A stretch of 64,000 nucleotides of DNA from Clostridium sp. OS1-26 (GTDB lineage: Bacteria > Bacillota > Clostridia > Clostridiales > Clostridiaceae). The stretch lies in assembly GCF_030915445.1 (NCBI RefSeq), contig NZ_CP133264.1, forward strand, positions 186,001 to 250,000, given 5' to 3'. Position numbers and translations under genes: made by a program. This document shows positions 54,831 through 63,678 of the stretch, one piece after another (within the stretch, counting starts at the first letter, position 1; each line of letters begins with the position of its first letter). A model generated the notes under the pieces. The model saw only the letters and a program-made list of their open reading frames with translations, had not been told where the DNA came from and did not search any database.

Positions 54831-57381
54831 TTATTTAAAATACAAATACAAACTGTTAATTAATGCAATTATACCTGAGAAAAATATTACTATGCCCCAT
54901 TGTCCTAAGTTAAGTCCTGCAGTATGGAATACTGCTTGCATAAATGGAACATAAAGTACACATAAAAGCATTGTTATAGAAATAGCTACCGCTCCTACAA
55001 GATAAGGATTTGTAAATATCTTTATCTCAAATATTGAATGTCTTTCAGATCTACACTCAAATACGTGTATTAACTGAGACATTATTAATGTAGAAAGAGC
55101 TAATGTTCTGCATGTAGTTAAATCATAACCGTAGTACCTACCTGCAATAAAGGCAAGTACTGTGCATGCTCCAATAAGCGATCCTCTAACAATTATTTTT
55201 TCACTTAATCCTCTTGCAAATATACTTTCATTTTTAGGTCTTGGCTTTCCACTCATTATATCACTATCAGGAGGGTCCACTCCTAATGCTATAGCTGGAA
55301 GCCCATCTGTTGCAAGATTAACCAATAATATTTGTATAGGAAGCAGTGGTGTATCTAAATAAAAGAGAGATGCCAAAAACATAGTTAAAACCTCTCCTAA
55401 ATTACAGGAAAGAAGATATCTTATAAACTTTCTTATATTATCATAAATTATTCTTCCTTCTTCTACAGCAGAAACAATAGTTGCAAAATTGTCATCTAAA
55501 AGTATCATAGATGAAGCTTCTTTAGTCACATCAGTACCAGATATGCCCATTGATATACCTATATCCGCCTCTTTAACTGCCGGTGCATCATTTACACCAT
55601 CCCCAGTCATGGCAACAATCTTATTTTTAGACTTAAAAGCCTTTACAATTCTTAATTTATGATGTGGACTTACTCTTGCAAAAATAGAAATTGCATCAAC
55701 CTTTGAATTCAGCTGTTTATCGTTTAACTTATCCAGTTCCTCTCCGGTTATAACTTCTGATTGATTTTTGCATATGTTCAGCTCTTTCCCTATAGCAAAA
55801 GCTGGTATTCTTATGGTCTCCAGTTATCATAACTGCTCTTATACCTGCCATTTTACACTTTAAAACTGCATCCTTAACCTCTTTTCTCGGTGGATCTATA
55901 ATACCCGCTACACCTATAAATATTAGATTATCTTCTAATCCCTTTCCTTTAACGATACCAGTATCTTTATAAGCTCCAGCTATACATCTTAATGCATCGA
56001 AGGACATAGTTTCCACTGCCTTTAATATCTTATCTCTATAATCAGATGTAAGTAACCTTACTTCCCCTTTGTCTAGTATATATTTGCATCTATTTATTAT
56101 TCTTTCTGGAGCTCCTTTGACATAACATATTTCCTTTGAGCCTTCATTCATTATTACAGACATCATCTTTCTATCTGAATCAAAGGGAATATCGTAGACC
56201 CTTCTTGCTTTATCCAAAAAACCTTTTAATTCTTTATTTTCTTTGAAGAAGGCTTTTATTAAGGCAGTTTCTGTTGGATCACCAAAGAGGCTTTTTGCAA
56301 TATTGTCTCCACTGTGATCAAAATTACAATCGTTGCAATATGTAAAAGCTTTCTTTAATGATAAATTTTCCGGAATCGACTCCTTGTCCACATAATAAAT
56401 TTTGCCATTAAAATACATAGCTTTAACTGTCATCTTATTTTCTGTAAGCGTTCCAGTTTTATCACTACATATTATAGAAGTACAACCTAAAGTCTCAACA
56501 GCAGGAAGTTTTCTAACTAATGCATTCCTTTTAAGCATTCTGGAAACTCCAAGAGCTAGTGCAACTGTAACTATAGCTGCAAGCCCTTCTGGTATAGCAG
56601 CAACAGCCAAACTTACTCCTAGTAGAAACATTTGATACTTATCTTGACCTCGCCATATACCGGTTAAAGTTACTATTACACATATAACAATACAAAGTAT
56701 AACTAGTACTTTCCCAAGATGTGCAAGCTTCTCTTTTAATGGTGATCTATCACTTTCTATGCTCTGAAGCATACCTGCTATTTTACCCATTTCTGTCTTC
56801 ATACCAGTTTGTATTACCCTTGCCTTACCTTTTCCTGTAAGCACAATAGTTCCCATATAAATTGAGCTATTTTTAGTTCTTGAACTCTTTTCAACTCCAA
56901 CAGATTCACCAGTAAGTAGTGATTCATCAACCATAAAGTTACTTTCTTCTACTAGCATACAGTCTGCAGGAATTCTATCTCCGCTTTCCAGTATTAATAG
57001 ATCTCCCATAACCAGTTCCTCTGCATTTATTACTCTTAATACTCCACTTCTTATTACTTTTGCAGTAGGAGCAGCTAGTTCTTTAAGAGCCTCTAAGGAC
57101 TTTTCAGTTTTATACTCCTGTACGAACCCTAAAATAGCATTCATTATTATGATTATTAGTATTGTGATTGCATCTGCTTTTTCTCCCATAAAGCCTGATA
57201 TTAATGTAGCAACAATAAGAACCCAGACTATAAAGTCATTAAATTGAGAGAAAAATATTTTAATGGGAGATACCTTATTTTTCTTTTCCAATCTATTTGG
57301 TCCATATTTTTTAAGCCTTCTCGCGGCTTCAGCTTGTGTTAGTCCATCATGTAAATCCCTTTCGTTAATCAAATTTATCAC
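54831..57381 (-). CDS. P-type cation (probably calcium) ATPase, frameshifted
   Basis: P2A-type transport ATPase, about 850 residues when joined. The phosphorylation motif DKTGTLTENK, the LTGESVGVEK (A-domain TGES), MTGDGVNDAPAVKEAD hinge and the C-terminal membrane block (ILLVNLATDGLPAIALG, with transport residues N..D) are visible. Near 55797-55805 one extra base shifts the frame after TGDHKNT; removing it gives TAFAIGKELNICK and joins both halves. The cargo is inferred from similarity to SERCA-like bacterial pumps. Confidence 0.85.
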
Positions 57382-57502
57382 CCCTTAAAAAGATTTTGCC
57401 CTTCATTATTTAAGTATATGAGATGATATATTGTTATTATGATTATTTTATTCCTTACGTCATAAAATGAGAAAAATGCCTCGCAAAATTTTTAAAATGT
57501 GT

Positions 57503-57530
57503 TTGATAAAATATTAGTATTGTATATAAT
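57503..57530 (+). promoter_or_regulatory. Promoter of the pyrophosphatase gene
   Basis: TTGATA (57503-57508), 16-base spacer and TATAAT (57525-57530). The leader to ATG 57668 is about 130 bases and contains the putative pseudoknot at 57582-57648. Confidence 0.65.
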
Positions 57531-57581
57531 AATATATGTAATTAATAATAATTACTCTATGTTAGTACCTTTTACTAACTA

Positions 57582-57648
57582 AGAGTTAAAAATATGAAAT
57601 TAATAGGGAAATTAACTCTAAAGCTAATTTTGAAGTTAGAAACCCTAT
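57582..57648 (+). promoter_or_regulatory. Possible pseudoknot in the pyrophosphatase leader
   Basis: AGAGTTAA (57582-57589) pairs with TTAACTCT (57612-57619), and ATAGGG (57603-57608), inside that loop, pairs with CCCTAT (57643-57648) just before the TAGGAGG ribosome site. An alternative stem AAGTTA/TAACTT competes with the second pairing. No known riboswitch class was recognised. Confidence 0.4.
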
Positions 57649-57667
57649 AACTTAGGAGGAAAAAATA

Positions 57668-59308
57668 ATGAATGATGTTGTATACATAACAGGACATAGA
57701 AATCCTGATACAGATTCTATTTGTTCTGCTATATCTTATGCAGAGTTTAAAAACAAAATTGGAGTAAATGCACTTCCAATAAGATTAGGAGATGTGAGCA
57801 GAGAAACTCAGTTTGCATTAGATTATTTTGGTGTTAAGGCACCAAAGCTAATAGAAACTGTTAAGACGCAGATAGCTGATTTAGATATTGACAATGTTAC
57901 TCCTATTTCTCCTGATACTTCATTGAAATCCGCTTGGTCAATGATAAGAAAAAATAATGTAAAAACTCTTCCTGTAGTTGATGATGAAGATACACTAGTA
58001 GGTTTAGCTTCTCAATCAAATATAACTTCCTGTTATATGGATATATGGGATACTAATGTAATTGAAAAAAGCGGCACAAGTCTTGAAAATATACTAGATA
58101 CTCTTTCAGCTAAGTGCATATATGCAGCAGAAGATAATCCAAAGTTTACTGGAAAAGTAGTAGTTGCTGCTATGGAGCCTGAAAATGCTGAAGAATTTAT
58201 AGACGCAGGAGACATTGTAATTTGCGGTAATAGAGAAGATGCTCAAACAGTTATTATTAACGGTCATGCATCTCTTATGATAATTACTGGTAATCATAGT
58301 GCAAGTGATGAAATACTAGAAAAAGCGAAAGAAGTTAAGTGTTCAGTAATAGTAACCCCTTATGACACTTTTACAGCATCTAGATTAATAACTCAAAGTA
58401 TTCCAGTTAGCTATGTAATGACTAAGGATAACCTAGTATCCTTTAAAACTGATGATTTAATTGATGATGTAAGAGAAGTTATGCTCCAAACTAGATATAG
58501 AAGTTATCCAGTAGTAAATGCTGAAAATAAAATAGTTGGAAGTATTTCAAGATACCACTTAATCTCAAAGGATAAGAAAAAAGTAATACTTGTAGATCAT
58601 AATGAAAAGGCTCAATCCGTTCATGGTCTTGAAGATGCGGAAATCGTAGAAATTATTGATCACCATAAAATTGGAGTTGTTCAGACAGGCAATCCTATAT
58701 ACTTTAGAAATGAACCTGTAGGATGTACTTGTACAATAGTTGCATCTTTATTCTTCGAAAATGGAATAAGACCATCTAAGAAAATCGCTGGTCTTTTATG
58801 TGCAGCTATTATTTCAGATACACTATTATTAAAATCACCTACATCAACTAAGACAGATGAGCTTGTACTAAGAAGATTAGCAAGTATAGCTGATATAGAT
58901 CTTGAAAAATTTGCAAAGGAAATGTTTAAAGCTGGTTCATCATTAGAAGGAAAAACTCCAGAGCAAATACTTAACCAGGACTTTAAGCCATTTACAATGA
59001 ATGATATTAAAGTTGGAGTTGGCCAAATTTCAACTATGGATACTGAAGGATTTGAAGTAGTAAGAAAGGATATGCTTCAGTTAATGGAAAAGAGATGTGA
59101 GTCTGAAGGTTTTGGACTAATATTGCTTTTAGTAACTGATATATTAGAAGGCGGCTCAGAATTAATTGCTGTAGGCCCTTATAAAGATGCAGTTGAGAGA
59201 GCCTATGGAGTAACTCTTGAAAATAATAGCGCTTACGCAGCTGGAGTTATGTCAAGAAAGAAACAGGTTATTCCACAACTAACAGCTGCAATGTCAACAA
59301 GAAAATAA
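57668..59308 (+). CDS. ppaC: CBS-DRTGG regulated family II inorganic pyrophosphatase
   Basis: A 546-residue manganese-dependent enzyme that hydrolyses pyrophosphate. DHH-family metal motifs GHRNPDTDS near the start and VDHNEKAQS, IIDHHKIGVVQ are visible. Between the two halves are two CBS regions (for example SMIRKNNVKTLPVVDDEDTLVG) flanking a DRTGG domain, the layout of adenine-nucleotide and diadenosine polyphosphate regulated pyrophosphatases known from Clostridium. Confidence 0.92.
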   Translation: MNDVVYITGHRNPDTDSICSAISYAEFKNKIGVNALPIRLGDVSRETQFALDYFGVKAPKLIETVKTQIADLDIDNVTPISPDTSLKSAWSMIRKNNVKTLPVVDDEDTLVGLASQSNITSCYMDIWDTNVIEKSGTSLENILDTLSAKCIYAAEDNPKFTGKVVVAAMEPENAEEFIDAGDIVICGNREDAQTVIINGHASLMIITGNHSASDEILEKAKEVKCSVIVTPYDTFTASRLITQSIPVSYVMTKDNLVSFKTDDLIDDVREVMLQTRYRSYPVVNAENKIVGSISRYHLISKDKKKVILVDHNEKAQSVHGLEDAEIVEIIDHHKIGVVQTGNPIYFRNEPVGCTCTIVASLFFENGIRPSKKIAGLLCAAIISDTLLLKSPTSTKTDELVLRRLASIADIDLEKFAKEMFKAGSSLEGKTPEQILNQDFKPFTMNDIKVGVGQISTMDTEGFEVVRKDMLQLMEKRCESEGFGLILLLVTDILEGGSELIAVGPYKDAVERAYGVTLENNSAYAAGVMSRKKQVIPQLTAAMSTRK

Positions 59309-59327
59309 GATTTAACATCAATATAAA

Positions 59328-59380
59328 AAACACTTACAATATATACAAATTACAAGTATATATTGTAAGTGTTTAATCTC
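59328..59380 (+). terminator. Terminator after the pyrophosphatase gene
   Basis: CACTTACAATATATAC (59331-59346) and GTATATATTGTAAGTG (59356-59371) form a perfect 16-bp stem with a 9-base loop. The tail TTTAATCTCTTTATTTT follows on the plus strand. Confidence 0.75.
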
Positions 59381-59444
59381 TTTATTTTGCAGATAGAATT
59401 GTGATCATAAGTGCTCTTATAAATTCAATGGAGTACATCTTATC

Positions 59445-60380
59445 TTAGTCTTCTATTTCTTTCATATCTACAGTTTTTATCTTTACATCAACAAGGTTTT
59501 CAGATATTTTCTCTGCCATTATAGGTTGTTTTTCATATTCCATATTCATTGTTGGAGATGTCATATCCATCATTGGTTCCTGCATTGGCTGATACATAGG
59601 CTGCGTACTCATCATTGGAGATTCCATATGCATCATAGGTTCCTGCATTGACTGACACATATGATGCATACCCATCATTGGAGATACCATGTCCATCATA
59701 GGCTCCTGCATTGGCTGGTGCATATGATGCATTCCCATCATTGGAGATTCCATATCCATCATAGGTTCCTGCATTGACTGACACATATGATGCATACCCA
59801 TCATTGGAGATGCCATGTCCATCATAGGCTCCTGCATTGGCTGGTGCATATGATGCATTCCCATCATTGGAGATACCATATCCATCATAGGTTCCTGCAT
59901 TGACTGACACATATGATGCATACCCATCATTGGAGATACCATGTCCATCATAGGCTCCTGCATTGGCTGGTGCATATGATGCATTCCCATCATTGGAGAT
60001 ACCATATCCATCATAGGCTCCTGCATTGGCTGGTACATATGGTGCATACCCATCATTGGAGATTCCATATCCATCATTGGCATATATGGCTGCATATTTC
60101 CCATACACATCATTGGACACATCATTAATGGCATCATTTCCATTGGTTCCATCATAGGCATGTAATCGCACTTATGCTTATCATGATGGTGATGATCCTC
60201 ATGATAATAGTGATCATAATGTTTAGAGCTTTGTTCCATGCGCCAGCGCTTCATATCATCCATATCACACATATGTTGTGGTTGCATTAAAGGTTGCATG
60301 TACATACAACCCATCATAGGGCAATGGTAATACATATCCTTGTCATCTTTTTTATTACAGGATTTTTTTCTTGTATCCAC
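59445..60380 (-). CDS. Methionine/histidine-rich tandem-repeat protein
   Basis: A 311-residue low-complexity protein. An N-terminal part rich in His, Cys, Met and Tyr (YDHYYHEDHHHHDKHKCDY) is followed by eight tandem copies of a 21-residue unit (63 bp each), for example MDMVSPMMGMHHMHQPMQEPM; eight of 21 residues are methionine. Units alternate between HMHQP and HMCQS over about three 42-residue dimers, indicating recent duplication. GTG start (60380) after AGGAGG. No signal peptide. Copper- or other soft-metal binding, or a spore-coat role, is plausible but unproven. It follows flgG by 71 bases. Confidence 0.8.
   Translation of the reverse strand: MDTRKKSCNKKDDKDMYYHCPMMGCMYMQPLMQPQHMCDMDDMKRWRMEQSSKHYDHYYHEDHHHHDKHKCDYMPMMEPMEMMPLMMCPMMCMGNMQPYMPMMDMESPMMGMHHMYQPMQEPMMDMVSPMMGMHHMHQPMQEPMMDMVSPMMGMHHMCQSMQEPMMDMVSPMMGMHHMHQPMQEPMMDMASPMMGMHHMCQSMQEPMMDMESPMMGMHHMHQPMQEPMMDMVSPMMGMHHMCQSMQEPMMHMESPMMSTQPMYQPMQEPMMDMTSPTMNMEYEKQPIMAEKISENLVDVKIKTVDMKEIED
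59560..60080. repeat. 63-bp tandem array within the Met-rich gene
   Basis: Eight 63-bp units with high similarity, grouped as alternating variants so that a 126-bp superunit repeats about three times. The unit is a multiple of three, so the frame is preserved and two other frames also stay open. Confidence 0.9.
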
Positions 60381-60451
60381 TCAAAATTCCTCCTAAAAAT
60401 AACATACATCAATATAGTATATGTGAATACAAGTATTTTGTTTACAAAAAT

Positions 60452-61243
60452 CTATCTCCCCTTAATATTGTTTATCATTCCCCACATTTCATCACCAGTT
60501 TTTAACGCTCTTGATCCCATCTCAAAGGCTCTTTGTGCTACTATCATTTCTGTAAGCTCTTTTCCAACATCTACATTAGAATCTTCAACAAATCCTTGAA
60601 GTATATTTGCCTTTGTCGTTCCATTCATTTGTGCACCTTGCTTTAGCACATATAGATTTTGCCCTATAGAATTCAATGACTCTTGACTTACTGGGTTATA
60701 AAGATTTATTTTACCGTAATAAACACTGTTATTATTATGATTTAAATATATCTCTCCATTTTCCTTTACGGAAAAATTATCATTTGTAAACCCGACTCCC
60801 TCATTACGTAAATTTTGTCCTTCCTCGGTAAACTCTATATCTAATCTATTACCACTTTTATCTACAAGCTCACCATTTGAATTTATATTAAAACTTCCCG
60901 CTCTTTCATATCCTTTAGACCCATCTGGCAGCGTAACTCTAAAATATCCTTCTCCATCTATTGCAAAGTCTGTTTTAGAGTCTGTATTTCTTAAATTACC
61001 TTGTTCAACATCTCTTATCCAATTTCCAGCCTTAACTCCTGTACCGTTTAGAATAGTATTTTGATTATCATTAGTAGGATATCCTTGCCTTTTTAAACTT
61101 TCATAAACTAAATCCTGAAAACTAACATCCTGTCTCTTATATCCTACAGTATTAACATTGGCAATATTATTTGAAATACTATCTAGCTTTTGCTGCTCAG
61201 CATTCATAGCACTTCTACCAGTCCATATAGTTCTTAACACCAT
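60452..61243 (-). CDS. flgG: Flagellar rod protein, FlgG/FlhP family
   Basis: A 263-residue flagellar basal-body rod protein. The N-terminal motif LDSISNNIANVNTVGYKRQ and the C-terminal VDVGKELTEMIVAQRAFEMG (split; helix-forming ends) are the flagellar hook/rod signature. It follows the flgF-like gene by about 26 bases and precedes the Met-rich protein gene. Confidence 0.88.
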   Translation of the reverse strand: MVLRTIWTGRSAMNAEQQKLDSISNNIANVNTVGYKRQDVSFQDLVYESLKRQGYPTNDNQNTILNGTGVKAGNWIRDVEQGNLRNTDSKTDFAIDGEGYFRVTLPDGSKGYERAGSFNINSNGELVDKSGNRLDIEFTEEGQNLRNEGVGFTNDNFSVKENGEIYLNHNNNSVYYGKINLYNPVSQESLNSIGQNLYVLKQGAQMNGTTKANILQGFVEDSNVDVGKELTEMIVAQRAFEMGSRALKTGDEMWGMINNIKGR

Positions 61244-61269
61244 ACAAATTCTCCTCTCTTTAATGAGTC

Positions 61270-62049
61270 CTATCTAACGCTTCCAACTTCGTTTACTGCT
61301 TTTCCTAAGGTCTCATCCAATGATTGTATAATTTTTTGATTTGTTTCAAAACTTCTCATAGTAGTAATCATGTTAGTCATTTCATTTATTACATTTACAT
61401 TGGATTTTTCTAACGAATTTTGTTTGACTACAGCATTATTTTCTACAGCGTTATTACCTTGATAAAGGTTGTCTCCCATCTTCTTTATACTATTATAATC
61501 GTTAAAATCTACTGTATATAACTTATACATTTTATTACCATCTATGCTTATATTGCCATAAACGTCACTAGTTAACTTACCGTCACCTACATTTATCGGC
61601 TCTAACTGATTTGTTGCTAAGTTTCTTCCAATTACTGCATCTCCAGAATCATTTACAAGAATTCCTTTTATATTTACGTGAAAGTGACCATCTCTTGTGT
61701 AGTATTGTCCATTATTAATTCCATCATTTCGCTGAACAGTAAAAAATCCTTTTCCATCAATAGCAAAATCCGTAGGCTTTCCTGTATCCTGTATCATCCC
61801 CTGAGTAAAATCTGTATTTACTGAGTCTACTTTACTTCCAAGACTGAGTGTTCCTATTTCATTTCTTACATTTTTTCCACCAACTACTTTATCATAGTTT
61901 TCCAGTAGAACATCATCAAATCTTCTGATAGCTAGGTTGTCTTGTTTAAATCCTACAGTGGTTGAATTACCTAAGTTACTTGTTATTACATCCTGTTTTG
62001 CCTCCTGAGTTATCATTCCTGATACTGCAGTATAAAGCCCTCTTATCAT
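61270..62049 (-). CDS. flgF: Flagellar rod protein, FlgF/FlhO family
   Basis: A 259-residue rod protein with the N-terminal MIRGLYTAVSGMITQEAKQD and VITSNLGNSTTVGFK signatures and the C-terminal VNVINEMTNMITTMRSFETN motif. Its ATG overlaps the stop of the preceding small membrane protein gene (ATGA). Confidence 0.88.
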   Translation of the reverse strand: MIRGLYTAVSGMITQEAKQDVITSNLGNSTTVGFKQDNLAIRRFDDVLLENYDKVVGGKNVRNEIGTLSLGSKVDSVNTDFTQGMIQDTGKPTDFAIDGKGFFTVQRNDGINNGQYYTRDGHFHVNIKGILVNDSGDAVIGRNLATNQLEPINVGDGKLTSDVYGNISIDGNKMYKLYTVDFNDYNSIKKMGDNLYQGNNAVENNAVVKQNSLEKSNVNVINEMTNMITTMRSFETNQKIIQSLDETLGKAVNEVGSVR

Positions 62050-62273
62050 TTGCTCACTCCCTTATCATTAATAACCTTTACTTCGTCTGGATACATCATT
62101 CCCATGGATCTAGCTCTATCTTCAATTTGACTTTTGCTCAATTGATAGTTAACTTTAGCTCCTGCCATAGCTGTTGTAGCTATGACAATACCTATACCTA
62201 TACCTATTAAAATTTTTCTGTCACTTAAAAAACCTATTACAATCTTTACTTTATGTATAATTCTTTTATTAAT
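62046..62273 (-). CDS. Small membrane protein with apparent ATT start
   Basis: A 75-codon frame with one hydrophobic segment (ILIGIGIGIVIATTAMAG) and a basic N-terminus (begins with ATT then NKRIIHKVK). GGGGG lies seven bases before an ATT codon at 62273, and there is no ATG, GTG or TTG in frame upstream of residue 36. Either ATT initiates, which is rare, or a base is missing. It overlaps the ends of both neighbours and would be part of the flagellar operon. Confidence 0.5.
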   Translation of the reverse strand: MNKRIIHKVKIVIGFLSDRKILIGIGIGIVIATTAMAGAKVNYQLSKSQIEDRARSMGMMYPDEVKVINDKGVSK

Positions 62274-62884
62274 AGTACTTCCCCCTTGCCAATACCTATC
62301 TTTTCTGATATTTCATCAACAGATAAACCTTCATCTAAAAGCTTACTTATTTCTTCTACTTTTACGTTATTATGTTTTACGTTGTTATCTTTTTTCTGAT
62401 AAGCTTCATTAGTTTTATTTATATTTTTATCTACTGTATTATTCTCATCTATGCCATTTATAGGCGTACTATCATCGATTAAATAATTGACAAATGCATT
62501 GTTCTCATTTACATCTATACTATTAATTACATCCTTACTACCACTAATATTTTCGTATTTTATATCCTCTTTATTTAGTATATAATCTTCATTTTTATAA
62601 TTATTTTCTGTTTTTTCTTTATTATTACTTCTATAATCATTCTCTATATAAATATCATTTTCACTTAGTTCTCTATCAGCTTTTAAGTTTTCAATCTCCC
62701 TTTGCAACTCTAAAATAGTTTCCGCAAATTCTTTTCTAAGCTTTCCTATCTCTATATCATAATCCTTCATACTGTTTTCACTATGTTCTAAAACATTACT
62801 GAAAGTTTTCTTTTCCTTTCTAATAGCATTAACATTTAGCGCTATTAGAAGTATTCCAATTAATAAAAGCCCAACCGCAGTCAT
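62246..62884 (-). CDS. DUF6115/SwrB-like protein
   Basis: A 212-residue protein: N-terminal membrane segment (MTAVGLLLIGILLIALNV), coiled coil (about 20-70), acidic Asn-rich disordered region, and a C-terminal helix-turn-helix-like segment (VEEISKLLDEGLSVDEISEK). The layout and its place just after the sigma-D gene match Bacillus SwrB, which promotes flagellar export assembly. The sequence match is modest. Confidence 0.7.
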   Translation of the reverse strand: MTAVGLLLIGILLIALNVNAIRKEKKTFSNVLEHSENSMKDYDIEIGKLRKEFAETILELQREIENLKADRELSENDIYIENDYRSNNKEKTENNYKNEDYILNKEDIKYENISGSKDVINSIDVNENNAFVNYLIDDSTPINGIDENNTVDKNINKTNEAYQKKDNNVKHNNVKVEEISKLLDEGLSVDEISEKIGIGKGEVLLIKELYIK

Positions 62885-62945
62885 AGCTCCTCCTAAATTT
62901 AAATTTTTGTAATTTTATTAATATATGAGTTAGAAGAATATTCTT

Positions 62946-63674
62946 CTAACTCATATATTTCAATTTAACCATAGCTTTCCTCAAATGAACTATAGCTCTA
63001 CTATGAAGCTGACATACTCTAGATTCTGAAACACTTAGCACCTGTCCGATTTCCTTTAATGTTAGTCCATCATAATAATATAGAGACAAAACTGTCCTAT
63101 CTTTTTCATTTAGCAGATCTATTGCCTTAGCTAAATATTCTAATTCTTCTTTCTCTTCAAGACTTTTCTCAGGACTTGGACTTTTATCGTCCTGAATAGT
63201 ACCGATAAGAGGAATATCATCTTCTTCTGAAAATATTAAGTCCTCTAAAGACACAATTGATATATAGTTTATATAGTTCTCGATTTCCATCATTTCTTTT
63301 AAGCTAATTTTAAGCTCTGCAGTTATTTCTGCATCTGACGGCTCTCTTCCAAATCGTTTTTGAAGTCTTTCTACTGCATCATTATATCTGTTGAGCTTAT
63401 CCATAGCTCCCTTTGATATCGGGCTATTTTTTCTCAATTCATCTATCATTGCTCCCTTTATTCTTATAGATGCATATGTAGAAAACTTCATTCCTCTTGT
63501 TTCATCGAATTTACTTATTGCATCCATAAGCCCAAGCATTCCATAGCTTACTAGATCCTCATATTCTATATACTTAGTCTTTCCTATTATTACTCTTGAA
63601 GCTATATATTTAACTAATGGTATATACTTTTTAACCAGTTCTTCTTTTACATCCAAGCCATCAACTAGTGACAT
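62946..63674 (-). CDS. fliA: Flagellar sigma factor FliA/SigD
   Basis: A 242-residue sigma-28 factor that directs RNA polymerase to late flagellar genes. Region 2 (YEDLVSYGMLGLMDAISKFD, FSTYASIRIKGAMIDELRK), region 3 and region 4 (LTLKEIGQVLSVSESRVCQLHSRA) are visible. It lies between the PilZ gene and the SwrB-like gene. Confidence 0.93.
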   Translation of the reverse strand: MSLVDGLDVKEELVKKYIPLVKYIASRVIIGKTKYIEYEDLVSYGMLGLMDAISKFDETRGMKFSTYASIRIKGAMIDELRKNSPISKGAMDKLNRYNDAVERLQKRFGREPSDAEITAELKISLKEMMEIENYINYISIVSLEDLIFSEEDDIPLIGTIQDDKSPSPEKSLEEKEELEYLAKAIDLLNEKDRTVLSLYYYDGLTLKEIGQVLSVSESRVCQLHSRAIVHLRKAMVKLKYMS

Positions 63675-63678
63675 GAAG

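Noticed and set aside
55729..55730. The cation ATPase as two separate genes
   Set aside because: The two parts join into one full-length P-type ATPase by removal of a single base, and neither alone has all the needed domains.
59560..60080. Regular repeats as a CRISPR array
   Set aside because: The repeats are contiguous, 63 bp, without unique spacers, and they encode protein.
59533..60171. A 212-residue open frame (YDGYGISNDG repeats) overlapping the Met-rich gene, and an open frame on the opposite strand
   Set aside because: The 63-bp repeat is a multiple of three and lacks stops in these frames, so they stay open by default. Neither has a ribosome site as good as that of the Met-rich gene.
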